A stretch of 64,000 nucleotides of DNA from Anaeromyxobacter paludicola (lineage in GTDB: Bacteria > Myxococcota > Myxococcia > Myxococcales > Anaeromyxobacteraceae), in contig NZ_AP025592.1 in assembly GCF_023169965.1 (NCBI RefSeq), positions 4,486,001-4,550,000 on the forward strand, written 5' to 3'. Shown here in pieces: positions 56,374 through 64,000 of this stretch. The notes under the pieces were generated by a model. The model did no database searches. It was not told where the DNA came from and saw only the letters and a list, made by a program, of their open reading frames with translations. The position numbers and the translations under genes are program-made. How positions within the stretch are numbered: the first letter of the stretch is position 1; each line of letters begins with the position of its first letter.

Positions 56374-59124
56374 ATGGCGCGCCCCGACTACTACGACGCC
56401 CCCGACTGCGAGACCCAGGAGAAGGGGGCGCCCAAGTTCTGCAAGAAGTCGGAGCCCGGCGAGGGCACCGAGCGGAGCTGCGCCTACGACGGGGCCCGGG
56501 TGGTGCTGATGCCCATCACCGACGCCATCCACCTCGTGCACGGGCCCATCGCCTGCGCCGGCAACTCCTGGGACAACCGCGGCGCGCGCTCCTCGGGCTC
56601 GCAGCTGTACCGGCGCGGCTTCACCACCGAGATGCTGCAGAACGACGTGGTGTTCGGGGGCGAGAAGAAGCTCGAGGCCGCCATCCTGGAGCTCTGCGAG
56701 CGCTACGGGGGCGAGGCGAAGGCGATGTTCGTCTACGCCACCTGCGTCACCGCCATGACCGGCGACGACCTGGAGGCGGTCTGCCGGGCGGCGGCGAAGC
56801 GGGTGGCGATCCCGATCATCCCGGTCAACACCCCGGGGTTCATCGGCGACAAGAACATCGGCAACCGGCTCGCCGGCGAGCTCCTGCTCGAGCACGTCAT
56901 CGGCACCGCCGAGCCGGAGCGGACCTCCCCCTACGACGTGAACCTCATCGGCGAGTACAACATCGCCGGCGATCTGTGGGGCATGCTGCCGCTCTTCGAG
57001 CGGCTCGGGATCCGGATCCTCTCCTGCGTGAGCGGCGACGCGAGGTTCGAGTCCTTGCGGTACGCCCACCGCGCCCGGCTCAACGTCATCATCTGCTCGA
57101 AGAGCCTCACCAACCTGGCGCGCAAGATGAAGAAGCGCTGGGGCATCCCGTACCTCGAGGAGTCGTTCTACGGGCTCACCGACACCGCCAAGGCGCTGCG
57201 CGAGATCGCGCGGGAGCTCGACGCGCAGGTCGGCAACGCGGTGATGGCGGAGCGGGTGGAGGCGCTGGTCCGGGAGGAGGAGGCCCGCTGCCGCCTGCGC
57301 CTCGCGCCGCACCGGGCGCGGCTCGAGGGGAAGCGCGCGGTGCTCTTCACCGGCGGCGTCAAGACCTGGTCGATGGTCAACGCCCTGCGCGAGCTCGGGG
57401 TCGAGGTCCTGGCCGCCGGCACCCAGAACTCCACCCTCGAGGACTTCCACCGCATGAAGTCCCTAATGCACCAGGACGCCCGCATCATCGAGGACACCTC
57501 GACCGCCGGGCTCCTGGGGGTGATGCGCGAGAAGGCGCCCGACCTCATCGTCGCCGGCGGCAAGACCAAGTTCCTGGCCCTCAAGACCCGCACGCCGTTC
57601 CTCGACATCAACCACGGGCGGTCCCACCCGTACGCCGGCTACGAGGGGATGGTCACCTTCGCGCGCCAGCTCGACCTCACCGTCACGAACCCCATCTGGC
57701 CGGCGCTCAACGCCCGCGCGCCCTGGGAGCTCTCGCCGGCCGAGCGGGCCGCCACCGCCGCCGCGGCCGCCGGCCACGCCGCCGCCTTCCTGGCGGAGGA
57801 CCTCCCGTCCTCGCGCGTGAAGCTGCCGGTCAAGGCGGCCACCGTGAACCCGCAGAAGAACTCGCCGGCGCTGGGCGCCACGCTCGCCTACCTGGGCGTG
57901 GACCGGATGCTGGGGCTGCTCCACGGCGCCCAGGGCTGCTCCACCTTCATCCGGCTGCAGCTGTCGCGGCACTTCAAGGAGTCGATCGCCCTCAACTCCA
58001 CCGCCATGAGCGAGGACGCCGCCATCTTCGGCGGCTGGGAGAACCTCAAGAAGGGGCTGGCCCGGGTGGTCGAGAAGTTCCGCCCCGGCGTGGTGGGCGT
58101 GATGACCTCGGGGCTCACCGAGACCATGGGCGACGACGTGCAGAGCGCGATCGTCCACTTCCGCAAGGAGCACCCGGAGCTCGCCGACGTCCCGGTGGTC
58201 TGGGCCTCCACCCCCGACTACTGCGGCTCCCTGCAGGAGGGCTACGCCGCCGCCGTGGAGGCCATCCTCCTGTCGCTGGCCGAGGGGGGCGAGAAGATCC
58301 CGGGCCAGGTGAACCTGCTCCCGGGCGCCCACCTCACCCCGGCCGACGTGGAGGAGGTGAAGCGGTTCGTCGAGGCCTTCGGCCTCACCGTCCTCACCGT
58401 CCCCGACATCGCCAACGCCCTCGACGGCCACATCGACGAGGAGGTCTCGCCGCTCTCCACCGGCGGGGTGCCGGTGGAGGAGATCCGCAAGGCCGGGCGG
58501 AGCGTGGCCACGCTCTACGTCGGCGACTCGCTGGCCCGCGCCGCGCGCCGCCTGGAGCGCACCCTCGGCGTGCCGGCCTTCGGCTTCACCTCGCTCACCG
58601 GGCTCTCCGAGGTGGACGACTTCGCCACCACGCTCTCCGAGCTCTCGGGCCGCCCCATCCCGCCCGAGCTGCGCCGCTGGCGCAGCCGCCTCGCCGACGC
58701 GCTGGTGGACAGCCACTACCAGTTCGGCCGCAAGAAGGTCGCGCTGGCGCTGGAGGCCGACCACCTCAAGGGGATGACCCGCTTCCTCCACGGCATGGGC
58801 TGCGAGGTGATCGCCGCCCTCTCCGCCACCCGCACCCGCGGCCTCGACGCGCTCCCCTGCGAGCGGGTCTTCGTGGGGGATCTCGAGGACCTCGAGCAGG
58901 CGGGCCGCGGCGCCGACCTCCTCGTCGCCAACTCGAACGGCCGCCAGGCGGCGGCGAAGCTCGGGGTCCGCGCCCACCTGCGCACCGGGCTCCCGGTGTT
59001 CGACCGACTGGGCGCGCACCAGAAGGTCTGGGTCGGCTACCGCGGGACCATGAACCTGGTGTTCGAGGTCGCCAACCTCTTCCAGTCCACCGCCACCGAG
59101 GCGCAGAAGCTCGCGCACAACTGA
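56374..59124 (+). CDS. nifEN: NifE-NifN fusion: FeMo-cofactor assembly scaffold
   Basis: The 916-residue protein joins both scaffold subunits on which the NifB cofactor is matured to FeMo-co. The NifE half (~1-445) has Cys36 (RSCAYDG), Cys61 (GPIACAGNSW), Cys124 (YATCVTAMTGDD) and the cofactor-side Cys241 (IICSKSL). A linker rich in Ala, Pro and Glu (~446-478) leads to the NifN half (~480-916), which begins VKLPVKAATVNPQKNSP and carries Cys522 (GAQGCSTFIRLQ) and SEDAAIFGGWENLK. There is no stop, frameshift site or start signal at the junction, so it is a true fusion. It is 22 bp from nifK. Confidence 0.95.
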   Translation: MARPDYYDAPDCETQEKGAPKFCKKSEPGEGTERSCAYDGARVVLMPITDAIHLVHGPIACAGNSWDNRGARSSGSQLYRRGFTTEMLQNDVVFGGEKKLEAAILELCERYGGEAKAMFVYATCVTAMTGDDLEAVCRAAAKRVAIPIIPVNTPGFIGDKNIGNRLAGELLLEHVIGTAEPERTSPYDVNLIGEYNIAGDLWGMLPLFERLGIRILSCVSGDARFESLRYAHRARLNVIICSKSLTNLARKMKKRWGIPYLEESFYGLTDTAKALREIARELDAQVGNAVMAERVEALVREEEARCRLRLAPHRARLEGKRAVLFTGGVKTWSMVNALRELGVEVLAAGTQNSTLEDFHRMKSLMHQDARIIEDTSTAGLLGVMREKAPDLIVAGGKTKFLALKTRTPFLDINHGRSHPYAGYEGMVTFARQLDLTVTNPIWPALNARAPWELSPAERAATAAAAAGHAAAFLAEDLPSSRVKLPVKAATVNPQKNSPALGATLAYLGVDRMLGLLHGAQGCSTFIRLQLSRHFKESIALNSTAMSEDAAIFGGWENLKKGLARVVEKFRPGVVGVMTSGLTETMGDDVQSAIVHFRKEHPELADVPVVWASTPDYCGSLQEGYAAAVEAILLSLAEGGEKIPGQVNLLPGAHLTPADVEEVKRFVEAFGLTVLTVPDIANALDGHIDEEVSPLSTGGVPVEEIRKAGRSVATLYVGDSLARAARRLERTLGVPAFGFTSLTGLSEVDDFATTLSELSGRPIPPELRRWRSRLADALVDSHYQFGRKKVALALEADHLKGMTRFLHGMGCEVIAALSATRTRGLDALPCERVFVGDLEDLEQAGRGADLLVANSNGRQAAAKLGVRAHLRTGLPVFDRLGAHQKVWVGYRGTMNLVFEVANLFQSTATEAQKLAHN

Positions 59125-59132
59125 GGAGCGTC

Positions 59133-59510
59133 ATGAGGGTCGCGTTCACCAGCAGCGACGGCGAGACCATCGACCAGCACTTCGCGGCGGCCGAGCACTT
59201 CCACGTCTGGGAGATCGACCCGGACCGCGCCGCCTTCGTCGAGCGGCTCAGCGCCATCACCCGCGCCGAGGACGAGGAGGACCGGATCTCCGCCCGCGCC
59301 AGCGCCCTGGCCGGCTGCACCATCGTCTACACGCTGCAGATCGGCGGGCCCGCGGCGGCCAAGCTGGTCTCGCGCCGCATCCACCCCATGAAGACCGGGG
59401 CCGAGCGGCCCATCGCCGAGGTGGTGGGCCGCCTGCAGGAGGTGCTGCGCGGCACGCCGCCCCCCTGGCTCCGCAAGGCGCTCGCCGCGCCCGCCCCCGA
59501 CGCCGACTGA
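59133..59510 (+). CDS. nifX: NifX-like FeMo-cofactor carrier
   Basis: The 125-residue protein has the NifX/NafY fold, which binds NifB-co or FeMo-co intermediates. Recognisable are VAFTSSDGETIDQHFAAAEH, GCTIVYTLQIGG, RRIHPMKTG and RGTPPPWLRKAL. GAGGAG lies before ATG 59133, eight bases after the nifEN stop. The C-terminal GTPPPWLR is shared almost exactly with the product at 59865-60284, so the two are probably duplicates. Confidence 0.92.
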   Translation: MRVAFTSSDGETIDQHFAAAEHFHVWEIDPDRAAFVERLSAITRAEDEEDRISARASALAGCTIVYTLQIGGPAAAKLVSRRIHPMKTGAERPIAEVVGRLQEVLRGTPPPWLRKALAAPAPDAD

Positions 59511-59554
59511 CCCCGCCGCGCCCCCCGCGCCCACCACCCTGGAGGAAACGAGAG

Positions 59555-59818
59555 ATGGCCTACGTCACCGGACTCACCCGCGGCAAGAAGGAGTGGACCC
59601 CGCAGTTCGTCAACGCCATCGACGACGAGCTCTGCATCGGCTGCGGCCGCTGCTTCAAGATCTGCGCGCACGACGTCCTCGCGCCCAAGGAGGTGGACGA
59701 GGAGGAGTCGGCGAAGATGTTCATCACCGTCGCCAACCCCGAGAACTGCATCGGCTGCGAGGCCTGCGGGCGCACCTGCAAGAAGGGCGCGTTCAGCTTC
59801 GAGCCGATCGCCGCCTAG
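59555..59818 (+). CDS. fdxB: Nif-associated 2[4Fe-4S] ferredoxin (ferredoxin III, FdxB type)
   Basis: The 87-residue protein has two cluster motifs, CIGCGRCFKIC (Cys27, 30, 33, 37) and CIGCEACGRTC (Cys65, 68, 71, 75), and the insertion between them (PKEVDEEESAKMFITVANPEN) that marks the nif-specific ferredoxin III group. It probably gives electrons for cofactor synthesis. The opening MAYVTGLTRGKKEWTPQFV is also diagnostic. GGAGGAAAC precedes the ATG. It is set between two NifX-type genes. Confidence 0.93.
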   Translation: MAYVTGLTRGKKEWTPQFVNAIDDELCIGCGRCFKICAHDVLAPKEVDEEESAKMFITVANPENCIGCEACGRTCKKGAFSFEPIAA

Positions 59819-59864
59819 GCGCGGGACCGCAGCAGGGGCCCCGCCGCACCCACGGGAGGACGTC

Positions 59865-60284
59865 ATGAAGGTCGCCTTCACCACGCAGGACCTCGAGACG
59901 GTGGACGCCCACTTCGGCTGGACGCCGCACCTCGCCATCTACGACGTGCGCCCGAGCGGGCACCGGCACCTCGTCACCGTGGACCTGCCGCAGGCGGCCG
60001 AGGACGGCGGGGAGGAGAAGCTCGCCGCGCGGCTCGAGGCGCTCGAGGGCTGCGCGGTGCTCGTCACCAGCGCCATCGGGACCGGCGCCGTGGCCCGGGT
60101 GTCGGCGCGCGGGGTCCACCCGATCAAGGTGCCGGATCGCGAGCCCATCCTGCGCTCGCTCGACCGGCTCTGCGCGGTGCTGGCCGGCACGCCGCCGCCC
60201 TGGCTGCGCCGCCTCCTCCTGCGCGAGGAGGTGTCGGCGCTCGACCTCTCCCGGCGCGCCGGGGGAGAGGAGGGGACGCCGTGA
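59865..60284 (+). CDS. Second NifX/NafY-fold protein
   Basis: The 139-residue protein resembles NifX along its length: VAFTTQDLETVDAHFGWTPH, GCAVLVTSAIG, RGVHPIKVPDREPI and AGTPPPWLRRLLL. An extra tail of about 20 residues (REEVSALDLSRRAGGEEGT) follows. It likely binds a cofactor precursor alongside NifX or NifB. GGGAGG precedes ATG 59865. Its stop overlaps the nifB GTG by the GTGA arrangement, so the two are coupled. The exact name (nifX2 or nafY-like) cannot be fixed. Confidence 0.88.
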   Translation: MKVAFTTQDLETVDAHFGWTPHLAIYDVRPSGHRHLVTVDLPQAAEDGGEEKLAARLEALEGCAVLVTSAIGTGAVARVSARGVHPIKVPDREPILRSLDRLCAVLAGTPPPWLRRLLLREEVSALDLSRRAGGEEGTP

Positions 60285-61591
60285 CCCCGAACCCGCTCGC
60301 GGTGCTCGGGCCGCCCTCGCCGGCCCAGAACTGCCGCTACGACGGCGGCTGCGGCGGCCACGGAGAGGCCGGGAGCGGGCTGCCGCCGGAGGTGCACGCC
60401 CGCGTCGCCGACCACCCCTGCTACGGCCCCGGCGCCGACCACCGCTTCGCGCGCATCCACCTCCCGGTGGCGCCGGCCTGCAACATCCAGTGCCACTACT
60501 GCAACCGCAAGTACGACTGCGCCGGCGAGAGCCGGCCCGGCGTCACGAGCCGCCGGCTCACGCCCGAGGAGGCGGTGGCGCGCGCCCGCGCCGTCGCCGC
60601 CGAGCTGCCGAAGCTCTCGGTGGTCGGCATCGCCGGCCCCGGCGATCCGCTCGCGCCCGGCAGCGTGGCCCACACCTTCGCCACGCTCGAGGGGGTGAAG
60701 CGGGCGCTCCCCGGCGTCCGGCTCTGCGTCTCCACCAACGGCCTCGCCCTCGCCGACCACGCCGACCGGCTCGCCGACCTCGGCGTGGAGCACGTCACCG
60801 TGACCGTGAACGCGCTCGACCCGGAGGTGGGCGCGCGGCTCTACGCCTGGGTGGCCTGGCGCGGCCGCCGCTACACCGGCCCCGGCGCGGCGCGGCTCCT
60901 CTCGGAGCGGCAGCTCGAGGGGCTCGCCCGGCTCGCCACCCGCGGCGTCCTCTGCAAGGTGAACTCGGTGCTCGTGCCCGGCGTGAACGACGCCCACCTC
61001 CCCGCGGTCTCGCGCGCGGTGCAGGGGCTCGGGTGCTTCGCCCACAACGTCATGCCCCTGCTCTCGGCCCCGGAGCACGGCACGCACTTCGGCCTCACCG
61101 GCCAGCGCGGCCCCACCGAGGCCGAGCTGGCGGCGGTGCGGCGGGCCTGCGGCGGCCGCCAGATGACCCACTGCCGCCAGTGCCGCGCCGACGCGGTGGG
61201 GATGCTCGGCGACGACCAGAACGCCCGCTTCGCCCACGCCGGCGAGGCGGTGCGGGTGGCGGTCGCCACGCGGGACGGCGCGCGGGTGGACCAGCACTTC
61301 GGCCACGCCACCGCCTTCCGCGTCTACGAGCTCGCCGCCGGCGGGGCGCGCCTCGTGGCCGAGCGCGAGGTGTCCCACTACTGCCGGGGCGGGGAGGGGG
61401 ACGAGGACGTGCTGCCCGCCACCCTGCGCGCCCTCGCCGACTGCCGCGCGGTGCTGGTGGCCAAGGTGGGCCGCTGCCCGCGCGAGGCGCTCCAGGCCGC
61501 CGGCATCGAGCCCTCCGAGGCGCAGGCGTTCCTGCCCATCCCGGCGGCGCTCGCCGCCTGGGAGGCGGCGCGGGCGAAGGAGGTGGCGTGA
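60281..61591 (+). CDS. nifB: Radical-SAM FeMo-cofactor core synthase NifB
   Basis: NifB makes the 8Fe-9S-C core (NifB-co). The 436-residue protein has the radical-SAM motif CNIQCHYCNRKYDC (Cys67, 71, 74, with Cys80 following), the early NCRYDGGCGGHG and HPCYGPGADHRFARIHLPVA, and a C-terminal CRQCRADAVGMLG with the second set of cluster cysteines. Residues ~320-436 are a NifX-like domain (VRVAVATRDGARVDQHFGHA), as in the long form of NifB. The start is GTG 60281 and the stop TGA overlaps the ATG of nifW by one base. Confidence 0.95.
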   Translation: MTPNPLAVLGPPSPAQNCRYDGGCGGHGEAGSGLPPEVHARVADHPCYGPGADHRFARIHLPVAPACNIQCHYCNRKYDCAGESRPGVTSRRLTPEEAVARARAVAAELPKLSVVGIAGPGDPLAPGSVAHTFATLEGVKRALPGVRLCVSTNGLALADHADRLADLGVEHVTVTVNALDPEVGARLYAWVAWRGRRYTGPGAARLLSERQLEGLARLATRGVLCKVNSVLVPGVNDAHLPAVSRAVQGLGCFAHNVMPLLSAPEHGTHFGLTGQRGPTEAELAAVRRACGGRQMTHCRQCRADAVGMLGDDQNARFAHAGEAVRVAVATRDGARVDQHFGHATAFRVYELAAGGARLVAEREVSHYCRGGEGDEDVLPATLRALADCRAVLVAKVGRCPREALQAAGIEPSEAQAFLPIPAALAAWEAARAKEVA

Positions 61592-61935
61592 TGGGCCCGT
61601 CGCCGCGGCCGGCGCGCACGCTCGCCGCCTTCCGCCTGCTCGAGACCGCGGAGGAGTACCTCGACTTCTTCGGGATCCGCTATGCGCCCGAGGTCCTCGC
61701 CGCCGGGCGCCTCGTCATCCTGCGCCAGCTCTCGCGCGAGCTCGCCGCCGTGGACGGGCTCACGCCGCCGCTCGAGGAGCCCGAGCGGCTCCGGCGCTAC
61801 GAGGAGTGCCTGCGGCGGGCCTACGCCGTCTTCCGCTGGTCGGGCCCGGAGGCGGAGCGGCTGGTCCTGCTCGGCGGGAGGACCCCGGGATCGGGCTGCG
61901 GCGGCTGCGGCGGGGGCGCCGGATGCGGCGCCTGA
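61591..61935 (+). CDS. nifW: Nitrogenase-stabilising/protective protein NifW with Cys-rich tail
   Basis: The 114-residue protein matches NifW in LLETAEEYLDFFGIRYAPEV and GRLVILRQLSRELAAVDGL and in its overall length. NifW protects the MoFe protein from oxygen or helps P-cluster assembly. Unlike usual NifW, the C-terminus ends in a Gly-Cys run (SGCGGCGGGAGCGA, Cys at three places), which could bind metal or an Fe-S intermediate. The ATG overlaps the nifB stop by one base and its end overlaps the hesA-like gene by 13 bp. Confidence 0.85.
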   Translation: MGPSPRPARTLAAFRLLETAEEYLDFFGIRYAPEVLAAGRLVILRQLSRELAAVDGLTPPLEEPERLRRYEECLRRAYAVFRWSGPEAERLVLLGGRTPGSGCGGCGGGAGCGA

Positions 61936-62738
61936 GCCTCGCGCCCGGGCTCTCGCAGGCCGAGCGGGAGCGCTACCGGCGCCAGCTCCGGCTCGCCGGG
62001 TTCGGCGAGGCGGCGCAGCTCCGGCTCCGCTCGGCGAGCGTGCTCGTGAGCGGCTGCGGCGGCGTGGGCGGGGCGGCGGCGCTCTACCTCGCGGCCGCCG
62101 GCGTGGGCCACCTCGTCCTCTCGCGCGGCGGGCCGCTGGCCCTCGAGGACCTGAACCGCCAGGTGCTCGCGACGGAGGACCGGGTCGGCTGGCCGGCCGT
62201 CTGGGAGGTGCGCGACGCCGTCCGGCGGGTGAACCGGCACGTGCAGGTGGACGCGGTCGAGGAGCCCATCCGGCGGGACGGCGCCCGGCGCCAGGTCCGC
62301 CGGGTGGACCTCGCCCTCGACGCCGCCGCCGCCTTCGCCGAGCGCGACGCCTTGAACCGCGCCTGCGTGGCCCTGCGCCGACCGATGGTGGAGGTGGCGG
62401 TGGACGACTTCGCCGGCCACCTCACCACCTTCCTCCCCGGCGAGACCCCCTGCCTCCACTGCCTCTACCGGCTGCGGGCCGAGCCCGATCCCGACGGCCC
62501 CGGCGTGCTCGGGGCCGCGGCGGGCGCCATGGGCTGCCTCGCCGCCCTCGAGGCGCTGAAGGTGCTGGGGCGCTTCGGCACGCCGCTCGCCGGGCGCATG
62601 CTGTCGGTCGATCTGGCCGCGCCGCGCTTCTCCACCTACACGGTGCGGCGGGACCCGCGGTGCGCGGTCTGCGCGCCCCCGTTCCCGGGCGGCGGCGGCA
62701 GGGCGGAGGGAGCGGCGCGGCGCACCGGGTCGTGGTAG
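61923..62738 (+). CDS. hesA: HesA/MoeB/ThiF-family adenylyltransferase
   Basis: The 271-residue E1-like protein has the nucleotide-binding SGCGGVGGAAALYLAAAGVG and the EDLNRQVLATEDRVGWP segment of MoeB/ThiF. The C-terminal PRCAVCAPP and the earlier CLHC give the CxxC pairs of a structural zinc. hesA genes occur in many nif clusters and are thought to help molybdenum or sulfur handling in cofactor synthesis, though the substrate is not settled. The Arg finger expected in the family is not certain. ATG 61923 lies within the end of nifW. Confidence 0.85.
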   Translation: MRRLSLAPGLSQAERERYRRQLRLAGFGEAAQLRLRSASVLVSGCGGVGGAAALYLAAAGVGHLVLSRGGPLALEDLNRQVLATEDRVGWPAVWEVRDAVRRVNRHVQVDAVEEPIRRDGARRQVRRVDLALDAAAAFAERDALNRACVALRRPMVEVAVDDFAGHLTTFLPGETPCLHCLYRLRAEPDPDGPGVLGAAAGAMGCLAALEALKVLGRFGTPLAGRMLSVDLAAPRFSTYTVRRDPRCAVCAPPFPGGGGRAEGAARRTGSW

Positions 62739-62780
62739 GAAAGGCGCCACCGGAGGGCGCCGCCCGGCCGGACCGCGCCC

Positions 62781-64000
62781 ATGAGAGAACCTCGCCCCTC
62801 GGCCATCGACCGACTCACCGCCGCCTCCCTCGCCCACCCCTGGAAGTTCGTCGCCGGCGCGCTCGCCCTGGCGGCGGCCGGCGGGCTCCTCGCGGCCCGC
62901 CTCGAGATCCGCTCCAGCTTCGAGGAGCTGCTCCCCTCCGACGTCCCCAGCGTCCGCGAGATCAAGCAGCTCGTGAAGCGGGTGGGCGGCGACGGGACGG
63001 TCTTCGTGAACGTCCAGTGGGACGGCAGCCCCGAGGGCATGGCCGCGGCCAAGGCCCTCGCGCCGAAGCTCGCCCAGGACTACCTCGCCATGGGACCGCG
63101 CGAGATCCGGGCGGTGGAGTGGAACGTCGCGCCGGTCGAGCGCTGGTACGCCGACCACTGGCCGCTCTTCCTCGAGCTCGCCGACATCCAGAAGGCGCAC
63201 GACCGGCTCGTCGAGGAGCTCGGCAAGGCCAAGGCCGAGGTGAACCCGCTGCTCGACCTGGGGCTCGACGACGCCGTCGCGACCTCCGGCGGGCCGCCGG
63301 TGGACGTGAAGGGGGTGGAGCTGCTCGACCCCGCGAAGCCCATGCCGCGCGAGGAGGTGGCGAAGCGGTTCGCCCAGTACTCGGACGGCTTCATGGTCTC
63401 TCAGAACGGCCCCTCGCTCCTGCTGGTGGTCCGCCCGGCCGGCACCAGCCTCGGCGTCGCCGAGGCCCGCGCGCTGCTCGACCGCATGCGGACCGTCGCC
63501 GAGCGCCACCGGGCCGAGCTCGACGCCCACCACCTGAAGCTCGGCTACGCCGGCAGCTTCCCCACCTTCGTGGCCGAGTACGAGGCGATCATCGGCGACG
63601 TCTTCTCCACCTTCTTCGCCTGCGTGGCGGTGATCCTGGCCTCGCTGGTGATCTTCTTCCGCGACCTGCGCTCGATGGCCACCCTGGGGCTCGCGGTGCT
63701 CTGCGGGGTCGCGGTCACGTTCGGCGTCACCTGGCTCGTCATCGGCTACCTCAACACCCAGACCGCCTTCCTCGGCGCCATCGTGGTGGGCAACGGCATC
63801 AACTACGGGCTCATCTACCTGGCCCGGGTCGGGCAGCTGCGCCGCCAGGGCGTGGCGCTCGCCGAGGCCTGCCACGAGGGGGCCCGCGAGGCGTTCTCGG
63901 CCACGCTGCTCGCCTCGCTCGGCACGGCGGTCTCCTTCGGCACCCTCATCGTCGCGGCCAACCGCGGCTTCCGTCACTTCGGCTTCATCGGCGGGCTCGG
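62781..64000 (+). CDS. MMPL/RND-superfamily exporter, cut by the window edge
   Basis: About 406 residues are visible. A first membrane segment (~23-40, FVAGALALAAAGGLLAAR) is followed by a large periplasmic domain (~42-275), then closely spaced segments (~275-295, ~300-325, ~330-350 and ~375-395). FEELLPSDVPSVREIKQLV is typical of the hopanoid/HpnN-like MMPL group, as is the intramembrane GNGINYGLIYLARV. Such proteins carry lipids or other hydrophobic substrates using the proton gradient. It follows hesA by 42 bases but is unlikely to be a nif gene. Confidence 0.85.
   Translation, partial: MREPRPSAIDRLTAASLAHPWKFVAGALALAAAGGLLAARLEIRSSFEELLPSDVPSVREIKQLVKRVGGDGTVFVNVQWDGSPEGMAAAKALAPKLAQDYLAMGPREIRAVEWNVAPVERWYADHWPLFLELADIQKAHDRLVEELGKAKAEVNPLLDLGLDDAVATSGGPPVDVKGVELLDPAKPMPREEVAKRFAQYSDGFMVSQNGPSLLLVVRPAGTSLGVAEARALLDRMRTVAERHRAELDAHHLKLGYAGSFPTFVAEYEAIIGDVFSTFFACVAVILASLVIFFRDLRSMATLGLAVLCGVAVTFGVTWLVIGYLNTQTAFLGAIVVGNGINYGLIYLARVGQLRRQGVALAEACHEGAREAFSATLLASLGTAVSFGTLIVAANRGFRHFGFIGGL

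Overview
The window is about 73% G+C, with strong GC3 bias and large antisense shadow ORFs. Its gene content fits Myxococcota, most plausibly an Anaeromyxobacter-type soil diazotroph. The pointers are a translationally coupled CarD/CarG pair (a myxobacterial regulatory module), many secreted c-type cytochromes and multicopper-oxidase-like proteins, and a nif cluster. The genus is an inference; no rRNA is present.

Layout. 1-0.5 kb: compositionally different DNA abutting the 3' end of ssrA (tmRNA, minus strand), perhaps the edge of an integrated element. 1-9.7 kb: NYN-domain protein, a frameshifted Gfo/Idh/MocA dehydrogenase, a membrane glycosyltransferase, the CarD-CarG pair, a CDP-alcohol phosphatidyltransferase and a solitary DNA methyltransferase. 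9.8-18.3 kb: queG, a YgfZ-like protein, a zinc formaldehyde/alcohol dehydrogenase, a peroxiredoxin interrupted by an in-frame UGA at its catalytic position (candidate selenoprotein), 3-hydroxyacyl-CoA dehydrogenase and htpX. 18.5-21.9 kb: both subunits of DNA topoisomerase VI plus a 42-residue very basic protein. 22-26.8 kb: exonuclease-fold protein, di-haem peroxidase, a polytopic membrane protein and a DUF1015 protein.

26.9-41.5 kb is one long minus-strand run of eight exported proteins: a small His/Cys protein, two multicopper-oxidase-like proteins, a 2486-residue protein with a degenerate cupredoxin region and a beta-helix, two further exported proteins, a SCO1-type copper chaperone, and a cytochrome c fused to a periplasmic-binding-protein fold. 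A histidine kinase/response regulator pair is divergent from it, followed by a hybrid kinase. I consider this an undescribed extracytoplasmic copper/haem redox system whose copper ligands are split among separate polypeptides.

48.8-62.7 kb is the nitrogen-fixation region. draG and draT are convergent and overlap at their 3' ends; draT and nifA diverge from overlapping sigma-54-like promoters. NifA has a Cys pattern close to that of oxygen-sensitive NifA. nifH follows a NifA-site-like palindrome and a -24/-12 promoter, then nifD, nifK, a natural nifE-nifN fusion, nifX, a 2[4Fe-4S] ferredoxin, a second nifX-like gene, nifB, nifW and a hesA-like gene. NifH keeps the Arg that DraT modifies. nifV, nifU and nifS are not in the window. 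An MMPL/RND exporter runs off the right edge.

Five copies of a GC-rich palindromic repeat, two of them single units and three paired composites, lie in intergenic spaces in the first 22 kb.
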